Part shown: piece by piece, positions 44,165-56,029 of the stretch
Numbering within the stretch: the stretch's first letter is position 1
How the letters are laid out: each line of letters starts with the position of its first letter
Assembly (NCBI GenBank): GCA_021234155.1
Contig: JAJEKV010000140.1
Location: forward strand, 1,273,407 to 1,337,406
Origin: Isoetes taiwanensis
Lineage: Eukaryota > Streptophyta > Lycopodiopsida > Isoetales > Isoetaceae
Length of the DNA stretch: 64,000 bases
Reading direction: 5' to 3'
Translations under genes and position numbers: made by a program
Notes under the pieces: generated by a model
Told to the model about the DNA's origin: nothing
The model's input: only the letters and a program-made list of their open reading frames with translations
Databases searched by the model: none

Positions 44165-45108
44165 GAAATTCATGATTGGCCACAGAAAGCCCACTTGTTT
44201 CGGGCTTTGGTAACTGTATGGTTCTGAAGTGTGGCTGCCATTAGTGCTAGTGCTTGGGAGAGCTTGGAGCGGGTGCAAAAGTGCTTTCTCACTTACAGCC
44301 TCGGAATTAAAACAACGGTGCCCTATGCTATTCTTTTACAAGAGACAGGTTTTTGGCCTCTTCAACATTCTGCCATGAAGCGCCATCTCCACTATATCTG
44401 CAAGGTGCACCACATGGATGATGTTAGGTATCCTGTTCTTGCACTTGCCATGGCTGAATCTCCTCAGCGTTTGAAACGATGTTGGAAAGAGCATTGCACT
44501 ACATGGTTTGCCCGTTGGGCTGTGCAACCAGAGCACTGCCTGATGCTTGCCAGTTCTTATCCTCCCACCTTGGCACCAGGGCCCCAAGCTTATTTGCTTG
44601 CTTCATTGTCCAGGAACAAGCTTGTAGCTATTGCATCAATTCGCACGGGGTCCCACAGGCTACGGATTGAGACAGATAGATGGGAGCGGCCGCAATTGCT
44701 GCGAGAAGCGAGACTATGTGCCTGTTGCCAGTTACAGGTTATTGAAGATGAAAGCCATACTCTTCTGAGTTGCCCTGCTTTTGAGATAGTCCGGAATCAT
44801 TTTTTGACCTTAGCATTCCATTCCACGCTTCCACAACTTCTCAGAGCACCATCTGTGCATGACTTGGCATTATACATACTTGAGGTTCTAGATAAACATC
44901 TGCAATTACTGAGCCCTCAGTAGTCATTATCTCCGCTTGTCTAGTATCATCATTACTGCAAAGGTTTTTCCCTTGAAAACCTTTCGAGGCAGGGGTTTTT
45001 TAATCCTAGTAGTAATGATTGTACTAGCCCATTGTATGGGTCCCATGACCTATTGGTCTCCGTGGACGTTAAAAAAACTATTCTATTCTATTCTATTCTA
45101 TTCTATTC
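44165..45108 (+). mobile_element. 5'-truncated LINE with (TTCTA)n tail
   Basis: The open frame 44231-44920 encodes the end of an RT protein: SAWESLERVQKCFLTYSLGI, LLQETGFWPLQHSAMKRHLH, RLRIETDRWERPQ and LCACCQLQVIEDESHTLLSC-P. E..Q..F......P...LL.E.G..P and C..C....EDE.H.L..CP are typical of the C-terminal part of non-LTR elements of CR1/Tx1-like types rather than plant L1. A frameshift near 44228 precedes the frame. The 3'UTR ends cgtggacgttaaaaaaacta plus six to seven TTCTA units instead of poly(A). Everything 5' of the RT tail is missing. Confidence 0.7.
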
Positions 45109-45427
45109 TTAGCCTTTCTTATTTTGGTTTTCTCTCATATGTTTTTAGATATATGTTTCAATTTTTTATAGCTAATATCCACTAGATATACTTCTAATGG
45201 TATAAATATGGTTTGTAGAGTTTTTTTTGGAATTCATAACTTATAGCTATGGGTAGCGGAAATATGGATACGGGAAATGTATGCTTGGAGCCTGAGCCAG
45301 GTTAATATTATATACATATTTTCATTCATTGAAGAGTTTACGGACTTAAGTCTGTTTGATATATATTTTTATTCTGTTGTAGAGTTTGAACTCTTGGTAG
45401 AGGCAAGGTGGTTGCAAAGGGAGCAAT
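45109..45427. other. AT-rich spacer
   Basis: Nothing recognised between the LINE and the LTR. Confidence 0.4.
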
Positions 45428-46925
45428 TGTGATGTTCCAGGGATATACGTATGCATACTATGACACGTCACCAGTATTTAACTAGACCCCTACGGGTCAA
45501 TAGGGGGTAATTTGGGTTCACTTAAAAAGGGATTTTATTAGCTATGCTAATAAAATCAGTGGATAAATAACCTAATTATGCTAATTAGGTTATAATTAGT
45601 TAAATGGAACCAAGGGAAGCGTCACCTGGCCCAAATCGATTGGCCAAGTGGGACTTGCCAATTTGGGAGGAGAAGTTGGGGTCCTACCCCCATTTCTACC
45701 CCAAAATCGATTGGGAAAGAGTAGAGGAGGAGCAGCTACCAACTGTTGTGAACAGACCTGACAAATGGAGGCTTTCCATGATAACGCCTCCAGCCAAGAG
45801 ACTGGTTAGTCCCTCGATAGCTTGCACTTCCACTAACACTTCTTTGAATAGATGGGATGGCTAAATTCTCTTTCATATGTTATTATGATGATGATGGATA
45901 CTTGGATGGTATTTATATTCTTTCTTTCTGCTCCCAGGGAAGGGTAGAGACCTGAAAGCCTCTTAGAACTAGAGATGTTTCTAGCTAAACCCCTTAAAAC
46001 CCAATAAGTGCGGCCTATGCACAAGAGCCAACCTGGTTGTGGATGTTATGATGTGGTTCAGCACCAAACAACGGACACAATTGGTGAAGTGGGGGTGGAG
46101 CCTTGCTGAACATGGCTATTGGAGCTCCTACAGTGTGCTAGACTTATAGTCGGTCACTACGTGTGGGCCGGTATGGGCCTGACACCTCCTGGATCGCAGG
46201 ATATGGCCTTTATGGATGTCCTCGGCTTTGCGTAGATTTAGGGGGGTAAGTCAGGTACGGATACGGGTGCTGTAGGTGTGGCAGGTATCCTCTAGCACAC
46301 CCATGGAACCGCTGTGATCCGAGAGGGGAAGCTTCTCTGACCTGCAACATCGGACCGGAGAGATGTAACCCGGAGTAGTCCCATAGGGTGATTCCTTGGG
46401 ATTGCATCTCCGGAGGGCTACAAGCACATCATAGCATGTTTCAGCCTATTTGCAAAGTGTGCACAGGAGGGGCAGATGGAGTGGACTACCCTAGCCATTG
46501 TCTTATGTCAGTCAACGTCATGTTATACTTCCGTCTGCTGATATCTTGAGGCCCTGACCGTCAGTTGACCCCATGGAGTCTGAGCCCCGGATCGCGCCCT
46601 TGTCATTGGTGTGTTGCTCATGTTATTTATGGTTGTATTGTCTTTTCATTGATGATGATGATGATGATGGATGGGCCACCTTTCGTGGTGGCATATTAAT
46701 TCAGCATGATTGTTGTATGCTAACATATATGTACGCTTCTGTCGTATAGGATTCCCATAGAGGACGTGGGATGAATGACATCTCCATGTTCCTCGTCTGA
46801 ACACTTGGCCATCCCAAGTAGTCCGAGTCTTATGGAGGGCTCTACCATGGTGATGTAGTCGCCATGGGAGGGGAATTCCCATATTTATACGATGGGAGCA
46901 TCGTATAGATTCTGGGTGCGTCACA
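45428..46925 (+). mobile_element. 5'-type LTR of a gypsy element
   Basis: 1498 bp, beginning TGTGATGTTCC and ending GCGTCACA, so the termini are inverted (TGTGA/TCACA). It is homologous to 22991-24574. The next bases form the primer-binding site, which fixes the 3' boundary. A (GAT)n run lies at 46651-46669. Confidence 0.8.
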
Positions 46926-46926
46926 A

Positions 46927-46938
46927 TGGTATCAGAGC
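46927..46938 (+). other. Primer-binding site for initiator Met-tRNA
   Basis: TGGTATCAGAGC, complementary to the 3' end of plant initiator tRNA-Met, starts one base after the LTR end. It primes minus-strand cDNA synthesis in most plant LTR retrotransposons. Confidence 0.9.
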
Positions 46939-47539
46939 ATGATTTTGGTGGACCAAATCATTGCACTAGCCATAAACTCGTTAGTTGACTTTGTCTTAAG
47001 TTAATGTATCCCAAGTCTGTAGCTAGCGTGTGGGTTGACCCAGTTATGGGAGGACTAACTTACTTGAGTAGGAGAGTGTTCTATAGTAGGGTGAATGGGT
47101 TCAAATGATGAAGCAAGGGGTTCGTATGTTTCAAGCGCCATAACTTTCTCCAGATAGCTCGGATGGACGAGATTGTTGCATAAAATTGTCGGGCATAATC
47201 CAGTTACCCTAGGTACATCGTCATCCGGCATCAAAACAACATCAAACGGGCCAAAATCGTACTCCGGAGCCGCTATACTTTGGGCATCTTAGAATCCAGA
47301 TAGAAGCACATATAAATCTAGCGGTGCTCGGCATATAAAAATGTGTATTTCGCCACCGTAAAAAAATTAAAGAAAAAAAAAAGTTTTAAACAACAAATTT
47401 TGAATTTAAAAATAAAAAGTGACAGATATTTTTACCCTTCTCTTTTGTTTAAGCGCCCCACCTCGCCAGTCCGCCATAGGCGCCAGAGTAGAAGCTTCAA
47501 GCGCCCTGCCTTCGCCTTGCCCTACTTCGTCGCCACCTA
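46939..47539 (+). mobile_element. Truncated internal region of the LTR element
   Basis: Leader-like sequence follows the primer-binding site, but no gag or pol motif is seen. A second LTR is not found downstream. The element is broken. Confidence 0.45.
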
Positions 47540-48013
47540 CTAGCGCCTCTTCTTCTGCCTTTTTTTTTCCCTTTCAATGAATCTGGCTCGCACCAAAGGT
47601 ACCCTAAGCCCCAGTAACTTTACTGTGCCCCAAATATTTGCCGAACTTGGAGAGCACCTCGCTACTGACCCGCATTTAGTGGAGCTCTGAGCTCGTGCAA
47701 CGCTTCGTCGCTGGGCGCCTCTAGAAATCAAGTTCCTGTAATCAAGAACACCATTTTTCTTCAGGTCCCCAACATTATGTATAGCATAAAGTCGCTTCCC
47801 TTCCGCAATATGTTCATTAGTAATGTTATGGAAAGCATATTTATGATGCGGTTTTCCAATATCATTAAGGCAATAACTAACAATCCCCTTAGAACAATGT
47901 AATTTTGAATCCTCCAAAACCTTGCGAATTAAGGTATACCCAATTGGCTTCCCATCCTGCCACCCTTGATATTGCTTAATTAACATGTTTGGCAACAACA
48001 TTATAAGCTGCAA
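47540..48013 (-). CDS. Unrecognised ORF, 157 codons
   Basis: The N-terminal half (GWQDGKPIGYTLIRKVLEDS, CLNDIGKPHHKYAFHNITNE, EGKRLYAIHNVGDLKKNGVL) reads like a real conserved protein. The second half is Arg/Ser-rich and may be out of frame. It is probably a fragment of a repetitive-element protein; I cannot name it. On the opposite strand 47577-47690 encodes a 37-residue ORF starting MNLARTKGTLSPSNFTVPQI. Confidence 0.3.
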   Translation of the reverse strand: MQLIMLLPNMLIKQYQGWQDGKPIGYTLIRKVLEDSKLHCSKGIVSYCLNDIGKPHHKYAFHNITNEHIAEGKRLYAIHNVGDLKKNGVLDYRNLISRGAQRRSVARAQSSTKCGSVARCSPSSANIWGTVKLLGLRVPLVRARFIEREKKRQKKRR

Positions 48014-49432
48014 TCTAGAAAATACCTTGTAAGTGCAAATTGTCTTTCTCTGCTTCCCACTCTACACTGATCACAAGAGTACACATAGCCCTCAAGAAAC
48101 CTGTTAGCTTTTCAAAAAATGATCAATGTCCATCCCACTACAACAGAGAGTCACAGAGACATCGGCCCACCTGCCATCACCAGGCTGAACAATTTAGCCT
48201 TGTCTTTTTCCTTAGAGCATGACGCTCTAATCTTGCTACAGTAGTTGCTCTTGCAGCGTTCCTCATACCAATAAGATCAATGATTGAAACAAAAATCACA
48301 ACACAAAGGACAAAAAGGGCAACATCGGGAAGCAACGCCACCACACTAGCTTCCACATTGAATCAACTTCCACATTGAATCAATTGTGGGATAAGAAGCG
48401 GGATACCTTCGGATTGAAGATGCAGACTAAAAACAAGAAAAAAAGATAAGGCAAAAGGATAAGAATTAACTTGAAATAGAATGCTTTGCCATCTAGGCCC
48501 ATCTACGACCAATATAACCATAGCTTCCACTTCCCAAAATATCCTTCCAAGAAAATTACAAGAATACAAATCTGATCTAAATTTCGCTCCCAAATACTAA
48601 ATGGTTTCCTTCCAGAAAAACCAAATATAACAACTTTCTAGTCTATATGGTTTGCACCATTGCAAACTGGGTGGTTTTGTCGTTGAGGCCAATTTTAGCT
48701 CACTGGGTCCAATCAAAGAAGAAGAGAGCACAGGCTGCTATACAAATTAACATAATATACAAAATATGAACAATAATTTGAGTCGTATAAGAGAATTGCA
48801 ATCCATGTTGCATTCCCCGGAATGGATGACTCCTCCGCAATGCAACCTGGATTGCAATTCCCTAACGTGGATGCAACTTGGGCTGTGTTCCGTGTGCAGT
48901 AAGAACTTCTTGGAGCTTTGGAATCGGGGGTAAAAGGTTCATAATCGCAGCTAATTATATTTTATTTTAATATAATCGTTACATCCTTATAATCATTACA
49001 TCTTGTCCATTCCTCCCTCGAATATTCCACCTAATATTCCCAATGGAGCAAGCATGATCCTTCGTGCAAAAACAAGATGGGGTCAAATGTCATTTTCCGT
49101 GTCACCCTATCATTCTTAAACTATAAGGTGCAAGTCAATGATGCAGTCAATACATAACCATGAAATTGGTTGTCCATGATTGAAAATAAGAGATAGCTCC
49201 AAACATAATCTGATCTCTAAAATAGTAGATTAAGCCAGTGCTATAGCTGCTGCAAAACGTTTCCAGCCAAGTAAATAAGGCATGAACTAAGCAATGCCAA
49301 CCGAATTCGACAACACTACCTATACTTGCAACCAAGTAAATAAGGCATGAACTAAGCAACACCAACTGGATCATGCCTTCCACCAACACTGTCTATATTG
49401 TAGAAACTTTTCAGCCAAGCAAATGAGAGTGA
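48014..49432. other. Intergenic, no gene
   Basis: No gene is seen. At 49241-49390 the block ccaa(g)taaataaggcatgaac is repeated twice at 66-bp spacing. Confidence 0.4.
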
Positions 49433-49445
49433 GAATCAACCACAC

Positions 49446-51218
49446 CTTGGTATGCCACTTAACCTTGGAGAAAATCTAAAAGGTCTTTGGGCGCCAATTA
49501 TAGAAAGGATCCGAAAGAAGGTTAACCTCTGGCCTTGTAAGTCCTTGTCCACTATGGGGAGAGTGACAGTAGCCAATGCAATCCTTAATGCGATCATATT
49601 TATTACTCCTCGGCTATTGTAGCGCAGAAGTATATATATGACCAGTTATTAGTAATCATTCGTAAATTCATCTGGGGAGGGAATATAGCTGGGGTTGCAT
49701 GGTCAGAAATGTGCCGAAGTAGAAAGGATGGGGGATTGGGATGTAAAGACCCAATGGTCCGGGGAAGGTTCCGCGGCAGCTAAGTTTGTCCGAGGGCTAT
49801 CCAGGGGATGCATCCCCGCCTATTGCCTTTGTGCAAGCATCGGCTTCAGCAGGTAAGATAAAGGGGAAACCTTCTACCCCTAGAGATGAGGTTAGCTCCT
49901 ACTTTCATAAATTCTCAATGGTCGAGGTACTTCCCCAAGAATGAGGAAGATATTAGAAGCCAAGGTGATGTGCGAGAGTCTCTTTAGTATAGCAGATGCT
50001 CATTGGGAGGCGTGGGGTGAGTATATTTTGGAACACTAGGATTTGGGAGAGGGATGCGCCCCTCTTGCACTTGTACACCCTCGAAAGTGTTTACTAAATG
50101 GCGGTTGCAGTGAATTCGTAAGGTTGGGCAGTTGTGGGAAAATGATAGATGGATTACTTGGACAAGATTTAAAGCTCTAGTTCCAGGTGTTGGGGAAGGT
50201 GATAGGAAGGTCTTTAGGAAGATTATGGTGAATGTCAATACGGTCTCTGGTATTGTAGGGGAAGAAGATAGGTGGTTGTGTGGGATGGGGCAAAAATATA
50301 AAGTCAAAAAAGTTGTATGGATTGCTAATGCCACAGTCCCCATTAAAGGTCAGCAGACAAAGTTGGGATTAGATCAAGCAGAAACCAAGGGGCTATTGAC
50401 AAAGTCTTGGGTCTCCCTATGTTCCAAAAAGATCCAATTCTTTCGTTGGATCAGTCTACAAGAAGGTGTATACACTATGACATGGCTGTTGAACAAGGGT
50501 GTTGTTCAACATGATCTCTGCCCTCTAGGATGTGGAGCGTCAGAGACAATGGATCATCTTTTCTTTTGTCCGATTATAGGAGACTTCTGGAGGTGGGTTT
50601 GTCCAATTATTGGGCTACAGATGTGTCAGCTATCATGGCCAGCCATTCTAGCCAGTATAGGTGTAGATATTATTCAACTCACTTTAACCAATATATCATT
50701 GTGGTGTATTTGGAAACACCGGATGGTGTAGCTCTTGGAGGACCTGGACCGCCAAGAACAAGGATTCGTAATGCCTTCAACATGGAGGTAGCCCTCATGG
50801 CCTTGGCCCACTACAGGAAGTTTGGCCGCAATTATAACAAGAACTTGGATAGAATTGGCAGTATAAGGGGATTCTATTCATTTTTCAAATGTAACTGGGA
50901 TCTGGATTTAAGCAGTGTGCAATAAGGGTTTATGACCTGTCCGACACCTATCAGGATGTTGGATGGAGGATCTTCGTCTTCAGCGGGGTTTTCTCCTAAG
51001 TTCTTGTTGCTTGGAATTGGCTGCTAACTCCATGTAGTATCTAAGCCTGGATGAAGATGGTTTTTCCTATAGTAATCCAGGGGTAGGGAAGATTGGAGTG
51101 GTAGTTTTTAGTACAATCCTTGACACTTATGAGTTATATCCGCTTTGTGATAATTCTTTCCATCAATCCCATTTGGGGATATCCTATGTAAATTTTTATA
51201 TATTAATACATACTCTTA

Positions 51219-51255
<37 letters not shown>
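49446..51255 (+). mobile_element. L1-type LINE, 5'-truncated, with target-site duplication
   Basis: The 3' end is a poly(A) run of about 30 (51224-51255). The same 13 bases, gaatcaaccacac, lie immediately before the element (49433-49445) and after the poly(A) (51256-51268), which fixes both ends. The coding remnants are ORF2 C-terminus: MGRVTVANAILNA, GLGC(K), then KKIQFFRWISLQEGVYTMTW, CPLGCGASETMDHLFFCPII and SLWCIWKHRMV (zf-RVT). Frames change at several places, and most of RT plus ORF1 and the endonuclease are missing. A typical dead-on-arrival insertion. Confidence 0.85.
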
Positions 51256-51257
<2 letters not shown>

Positions 51258-51389
51258 ATCAACCACACAACCATAAGCACATCAAATTGGCTACTCATGA
51301 CACGAGGCAGTCTGAATTGAAGGACCTATGGCAACCCAACACCACACCACCAATGACAGCAAAAGGATAACAATTACATGAAAAACAAA

Positions 51390-51470
51390 GGAAGCATGGG
51401 GATTTGAACCTCACCGAACTCAATCGGGTGCCAGTATGCTTCTTTTACCTTAATGATCATGCTGCGAAGA
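51390..51470 (-). mobile_element. tRNA-derived SINE candidate
   Basis: On the minus strand GGTTCAAATCC (51400-51410) is a perfect Pol III B box. About 35 bp upstream a weak A-box-like tgatcattaagg lies before gtaaaagaagc. It does not fold as a full tRNA. Confidence 0.4.
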
Positions 51471-52224
51471 ACCGTAATTTGATAAGCTATTTCATGTAAG
51501 GGAAATACTATCCCTGTTGAAATAGAATAAATACATTTAGCTTGTTATGGATGGCACATAATTGAATACATGCATACGAAATTCAAGATCTATGAAAGAA
51601 AATTGCAGACGATGCTCGATGCTCTTTGGGCATAAAAACTGCATATGACAAACTATAGACAATGCTTTATGAGACATCAAAACTCCGCACATCATTTTTA
51701 TGCATTCGCATAACCTACTGGACTTCGAAGAAACAGTGAAAAAGATTGAAACAAGATGCAAGTGGTTTTTAAAGCCCTAATTGGCACCCATCTTCCTATC
51801 TGCACCCAAGCAAGTTTGAAGGGAATGCTTGCAGAGGAACCCTAATATATAGCAATGGCGCAACCTGATGCCATAACTGCACGCTGAGAAAAATCAAACC
51901 AGGTCGATGGGTCGCATACCCAAAGTAGGAACCCTGCCAATAAGCCGGAATCATCGATCAACATTTGCCCTCCATTCTTCTCAAATCGCTATCTTCGCAG
52001 CCGATGCCATCTGTAGCCATTCTTGACCTTTGAATCCTGCAAAGAAAAAACCCTGCCTGCGTACCTGCTCAAGTCCGCCCTGCCAAGTCAGCAAACTACG
52101 CTTTAAGCATACTAATACCCTCGCTAACCTTCTAAATCTTATGTTATAAACATACGTTTCCATAATTGCAGAAGATAAAAGCTTCAGAATGAGAGATAAA
52201 TGGCCATAATAGGGTGAAAATAGC
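51471..52224. other. Intergenic, no gene
   Basis: Nothing coding is recognised up to the left end of the long inverted-repeat element. Confidence 0.4.
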
Positions 52225-52735
52225 TTTACCCTAGTTTTGGTGATTCCGTCGCGGTGAATACTCTCCCCCGGAGTCACAGACCCTCCGGGAACGGGATCCG
52301 TTCCGGAGGCCCCGTTATCCGTACCTGACACAGAGTCAGGTGTACTTTCTGATGGATCATAGCTGTCTGTCTGCAAGATGCATCTTGGCCATCCGTTTTA
52401 TACTTCCCTGTGGAATCATAATGGCAGAATACCGCCGGACGGAATCATCGCAGAATTATCCTACGCGATAGAATCACATTGCCTTGATACCGCCAGATGG
52501 AATCACGTTCTAGCATTCACCCCTGCGGAATCACCCGTGACTGATTCCACGACACGAAATATTGTGGACGATATCCCACCAGGCGGAATCATCACTGAAG
52601 AATTTCGCCCGTCAGAATCACCAATTTGTAATTCCGCCAGACGGAATCACCGATTTGTTATTTTGTCCGACGGAATCACCCTGTTGCACTTCCACCGGGC
52701 AGAATTACCACATTCTTTGGCATACATTTTCTAAT
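52225..52735. repeat. Left inverted arm
   Basis: A unique outer part of about 160 bp is followed by roughly ten spaced copies of a GGAATCA-containing unit (complement of TGATTCC), many with a near-palindromic centre such as ccgccagacgg. Confidence 0.75.
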
Positions 52736-52773
52736 TTTCTAGTGGTGGTAACTACGGCATATTCGAATATTCA

Positions 52774-52840
52774 CGCTCAAACATTTCGCGCTCAAACATT
52801 TCGCGCTCAAACATTTCGAAACATTTCGCGCTCAAACATT
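52774..52840. repeat. 15-bp tandem repeat
   Basis: Three full units of cgctcaaacatttcg and two partial ones follow each other just inside the left arm. Confidence 0.85.
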
Positions 52841-52926
52841 GAAATTCAAATTCAAATGAATTCAAATTCAGATACAGTTGGGAGTTCAGATTAAACCCAG
52901 CAAAGCTGGGAAATTTGTTGTTGTAT

Positions 52927-55344
52927 TCACACATAGAGTACACAGCAAGAGCCATTGATCCCTAAATGGGTTAGAGGGCCACCGATTTTAGACCAATCTT
53001 CTTCAAACAAATGGAAGATGCTTCTACTTTGCTGGACACAATCATATAATTTCTGTAGCATCACTGCAAATGAGGACCTCGTCTGGTCGATTTCAGGATG
53101 CCCAAACCATTTCGAAGTATCCACAACCTGCAGCCGCGAGAATTAGTATGAAGTTGGAACAAAATTCAATGAAATTGGACACACAAAATACCCACAGAAT
53201 GATATTTGGTGTTGCACATATCAAGCAGGAACCTCTTGATGAAACAAATCGTGTAAATTCCACAATCTTTAGTGTTTTTCTACTGGGGGACATTCAAAGG
53301 GACACAGGAGGCATTGTGCAATCGCGAGGACTTGAAATTCCACCTCTTCATAATGCCAGACACGAATCTGTGGCCAAAGGAATGAGGAGAAAGCAAAAAT
53401 CGACCAGAAAGGGGCAGAATTAAACTCACAAAGTGGCGAAACAGCGCAAGCTCGAGTGCATGCCCGACATTGAATCCAAATGCAGCAACACTAGACAATG
53501 AGTTTGGAGCCTCCGGCATGCCTCCTAGTCTGAGACCAATATAAATAGGCTCCAGTGATTGCTGCCAACAATTGCACAACCAGTTTTTAGGGTCAATTGC
53601 CCATGAATGAATTTAAAACGGATTCTTTACCTGCTCATGACTGGGAAGTAATAGAAGCCCACTTTTGCATCCGCCAATTCTGCCTGATAAAGGGTTTGAG
53701 TGGGATTAAATTAGCAAACATACCATAAGCACCCGATTGACCCTCCAAACTGTTCTGCAACAATAGACCAAAGGCCGCGGGATGCATTAAAACGTGTTGG
53801 AATCTTTTGTTCTGGGGAATAGCATGTATTAAGGCCCTGCAAATTGCAATGGAGTCAGCGAATCATAGCATTGCAATGCTTGATAAAGAACCGTGACTTA
53901 CAGGAGATAAGCATCGACACACTCTTCATTGATTCTACAATCCACGTCATCTCCAGAAACAGGGACCGTCATGAAATCTTGGGCAATATAATCCACATCA
54001 TCTCCAGAACCAGGAACCGTCATGAAATCTTGGGCAAAGTTGCCATAGACACGAAATTCTGCTGCTGCTGATTTCCTACCCACCCGAATGGCTGTGCTGC
54101 ATAGTGTTAGTGGGTATTTGAATGTGAAGTTACAGGTCTACCTCCTGGAAAGAAGACCTGATTGGTAAGAAAACACAGAATTAAAAAAACTGGCTTTCAG
54201 CCTATGCATCATGGGGATCTCAATTAAGGTGCTCTCCTCTTCCCATGAAGCTATGGGGTCGGGGAGGCCAGCTGATTGTTTTGCCTCACGCAAACCCTGA
54301 ATGTAGCTGGATGTTTCAAACACTATGTGGTTGGGGGCTATGCAGTCCTCTGTTTTTTTTGGCCCTCTCATCTTCCTTCGAGTTTTCGGCGAGCTCCTGA
54401 GTGGGAGCTTGCTCACTTTCCCCGGGAGGGGAGGGGAGGGGAGGGGAGGGGAATACAAGATCTCCTTCTTCCTGTGCCAATTCCTTGCTGAAATCATCAT
54501 GATCTAACTGAGATTGCTCTTTGGATAAAGAAATCTCGGCCCTCATCTCTTCAACTGTCAAACCAAATCTGCTGGCGATCTTCTTTCTAATTGCTTCTCT
54601 CTTCTGCTCCTCCAAAGTTTCCTCTACCGTCCGCCTTATCTCCACCTATTGATTGATCCAAGCAGTTCATAGCCGGATTAAGAAGTCCGTGCTCAATCTG
54701 CTCGTCTGCCATAGCTTCAGCCCTTCGCTTGGCCCTCACCAAAATTCTTAAAGGCTGTCTTTGCCACGGATAATCTTCATCCGGCTCCGCTCACTTTTGA
54801 CCAATTCAATGTTCCTCTTCCTCCTGCTCATTTCTGGAGCAATTGGTTTCCTACCTCTTGCGATTGCTGGCAGCTTGTAATCGTTGCTCATGCAATGCTT
54901 AGTAAGTCTGTGGATCTCCAGATCCCACTTTTTGGAGTAGCTACTGCTGCATGCACCGAATAGACAATACTACTGGCCATCTCCCCCATCCAATTTCCAG
55001 TTAGGGATTTCATCCATATATCCGGCATTTTCTCGAGGAGGGTTCTCCACGACATCCTCGCCGAAGCCTATTTCGGCCTCCTTGCAATCAACCTTTTCTT
55101 CAGACTCCTTGCCATCAACCTTTTATTTACCTGTAGCCGGAATGGACCTCGGGGATACTGAGGCCCCCCTTCCCCCCCCTCCCCAAATACCTGGGAATAA
55201 CTCGGCCGCTTGACTAATAACCTTAGCCTCCACAAATAGATCCGCCATGGGACCTGTGCCTCTAACTGCAACAAAATCTGCAGGAAATTTAGGAGGGGAG
55301 TCCACCTTCGAATCGACCTGTTCTACCTGCAAGGGATTGTTCAT
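52927..55344 (-). pseudogene. Multi-exon host-like gene pieces inside the long-TIR element
   Basis: Minus-strand exon candidates with splice signals: 55344-55132 (MNNPLQVEQVDSKVDSPPKF, donor gctacag/gtaaat); 55080-54755, holding a C2H2 finger C-x4-C-x12-H-x4-H (54892-54966) just after an in-frame TAG (54970-54972); 54645-54160, coiled and charged (EEQKREAIRKKIASRFGLTV; GLPDPIASWEEESTLIEIP); 54075-53902, acceptor ggtag and donor cct/gtaag, with a 17-residue tandem duplication (AQDFMTVP.SGDDVD); 53836-53724 (CYSPEQKIPTRFNASRGLWS); about 53600-53445 (SLEPIYIGLRLGGMPEAPNS, donor gtgagt); 53128-52927 (VDTSKWFGHPEIDQTRSSFA, stop). The splice phases of 53836-53724 and its neighbour do not join cleanly. 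I do not recognise the parent protein. The introns argue for DNA-level capture, not retrotransposition. Confidence 0.45.
54424..54451 (+). repeat. (GGGGA)n tract, G-quadruplex motif
   Basis: Six runs of at least three G spaced by single A on the plus strand; the exon on the minus strand reads it as a Ser-Pro-Pro-Leu-Pro repeat. Confidence 0.8.
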
Positions 55345-56029
55345 AGGGAAGACGAAAGCTCGGGGGTTTCACCTACTATAAAGGTGATACGCCACGTGCG
55401 TTAATGGGGTCAGCAAAAAACCCTCCGTATACGCCTTGTCCAACCTTCTAAATGCCCCTTCCCGTATACATATTACATCGGATCCCCCGTAAAACCCCTA
55501 GCTAGCTCCTCCCTATCCGTATTTATACATACGGTTTAGGGTAAAAAAAAACCCACCCCTTTCACTCACATGGTATATACGCCTTAAACTATGTGATATC
55601 CCCGGGGACGAAAGCCGAGTTAGCAGAAGATTTTGCCTGGAAGTTCTCATTAACTGAGGTTTCAAGGCTCTGATCCATCTGAACATAGGGTTGTGACAGG
55701 AACAAGACAAGAATTCGAGCGGGAGGAGCGGAGGCGCCGGAACGAAGCTCTGGTATAGAATGTTGAAAAGAGAGAAAGGGATTTTTTGGCGCTAACGGTT
55801 GTGATTCCTTTGGACAAGATCGCTATCCTTTACGGTTGACGTGGCCGACGGTGATATGCTGGGTGTAGTGTACGGGTATTAATGGCCGCTGTCCGGCATT
55901 GAATTCAAAAGTTCCTTCGAAAGCTGGGCCCTAAATTTAAATAGGCTGTAATAAAATAGCCACGGAATATACACGATGGATATTCTATGCCGACGTGGAA
56001 AAGACGACGTGGATGGGTCCTTCAGTGGC

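Noticed and set aside
46646-46924. Minus-strand ORF with a His run
   Set aside because: It lies inside the LTR; the His run comes from a (GAT)n microsatellite.
51390-51470. tRNA gene on the minus strand
   Set aside because: A perfect B box is present, but the acceptor stem and A box do not fit a functional tRNA; better explained as a SINE.
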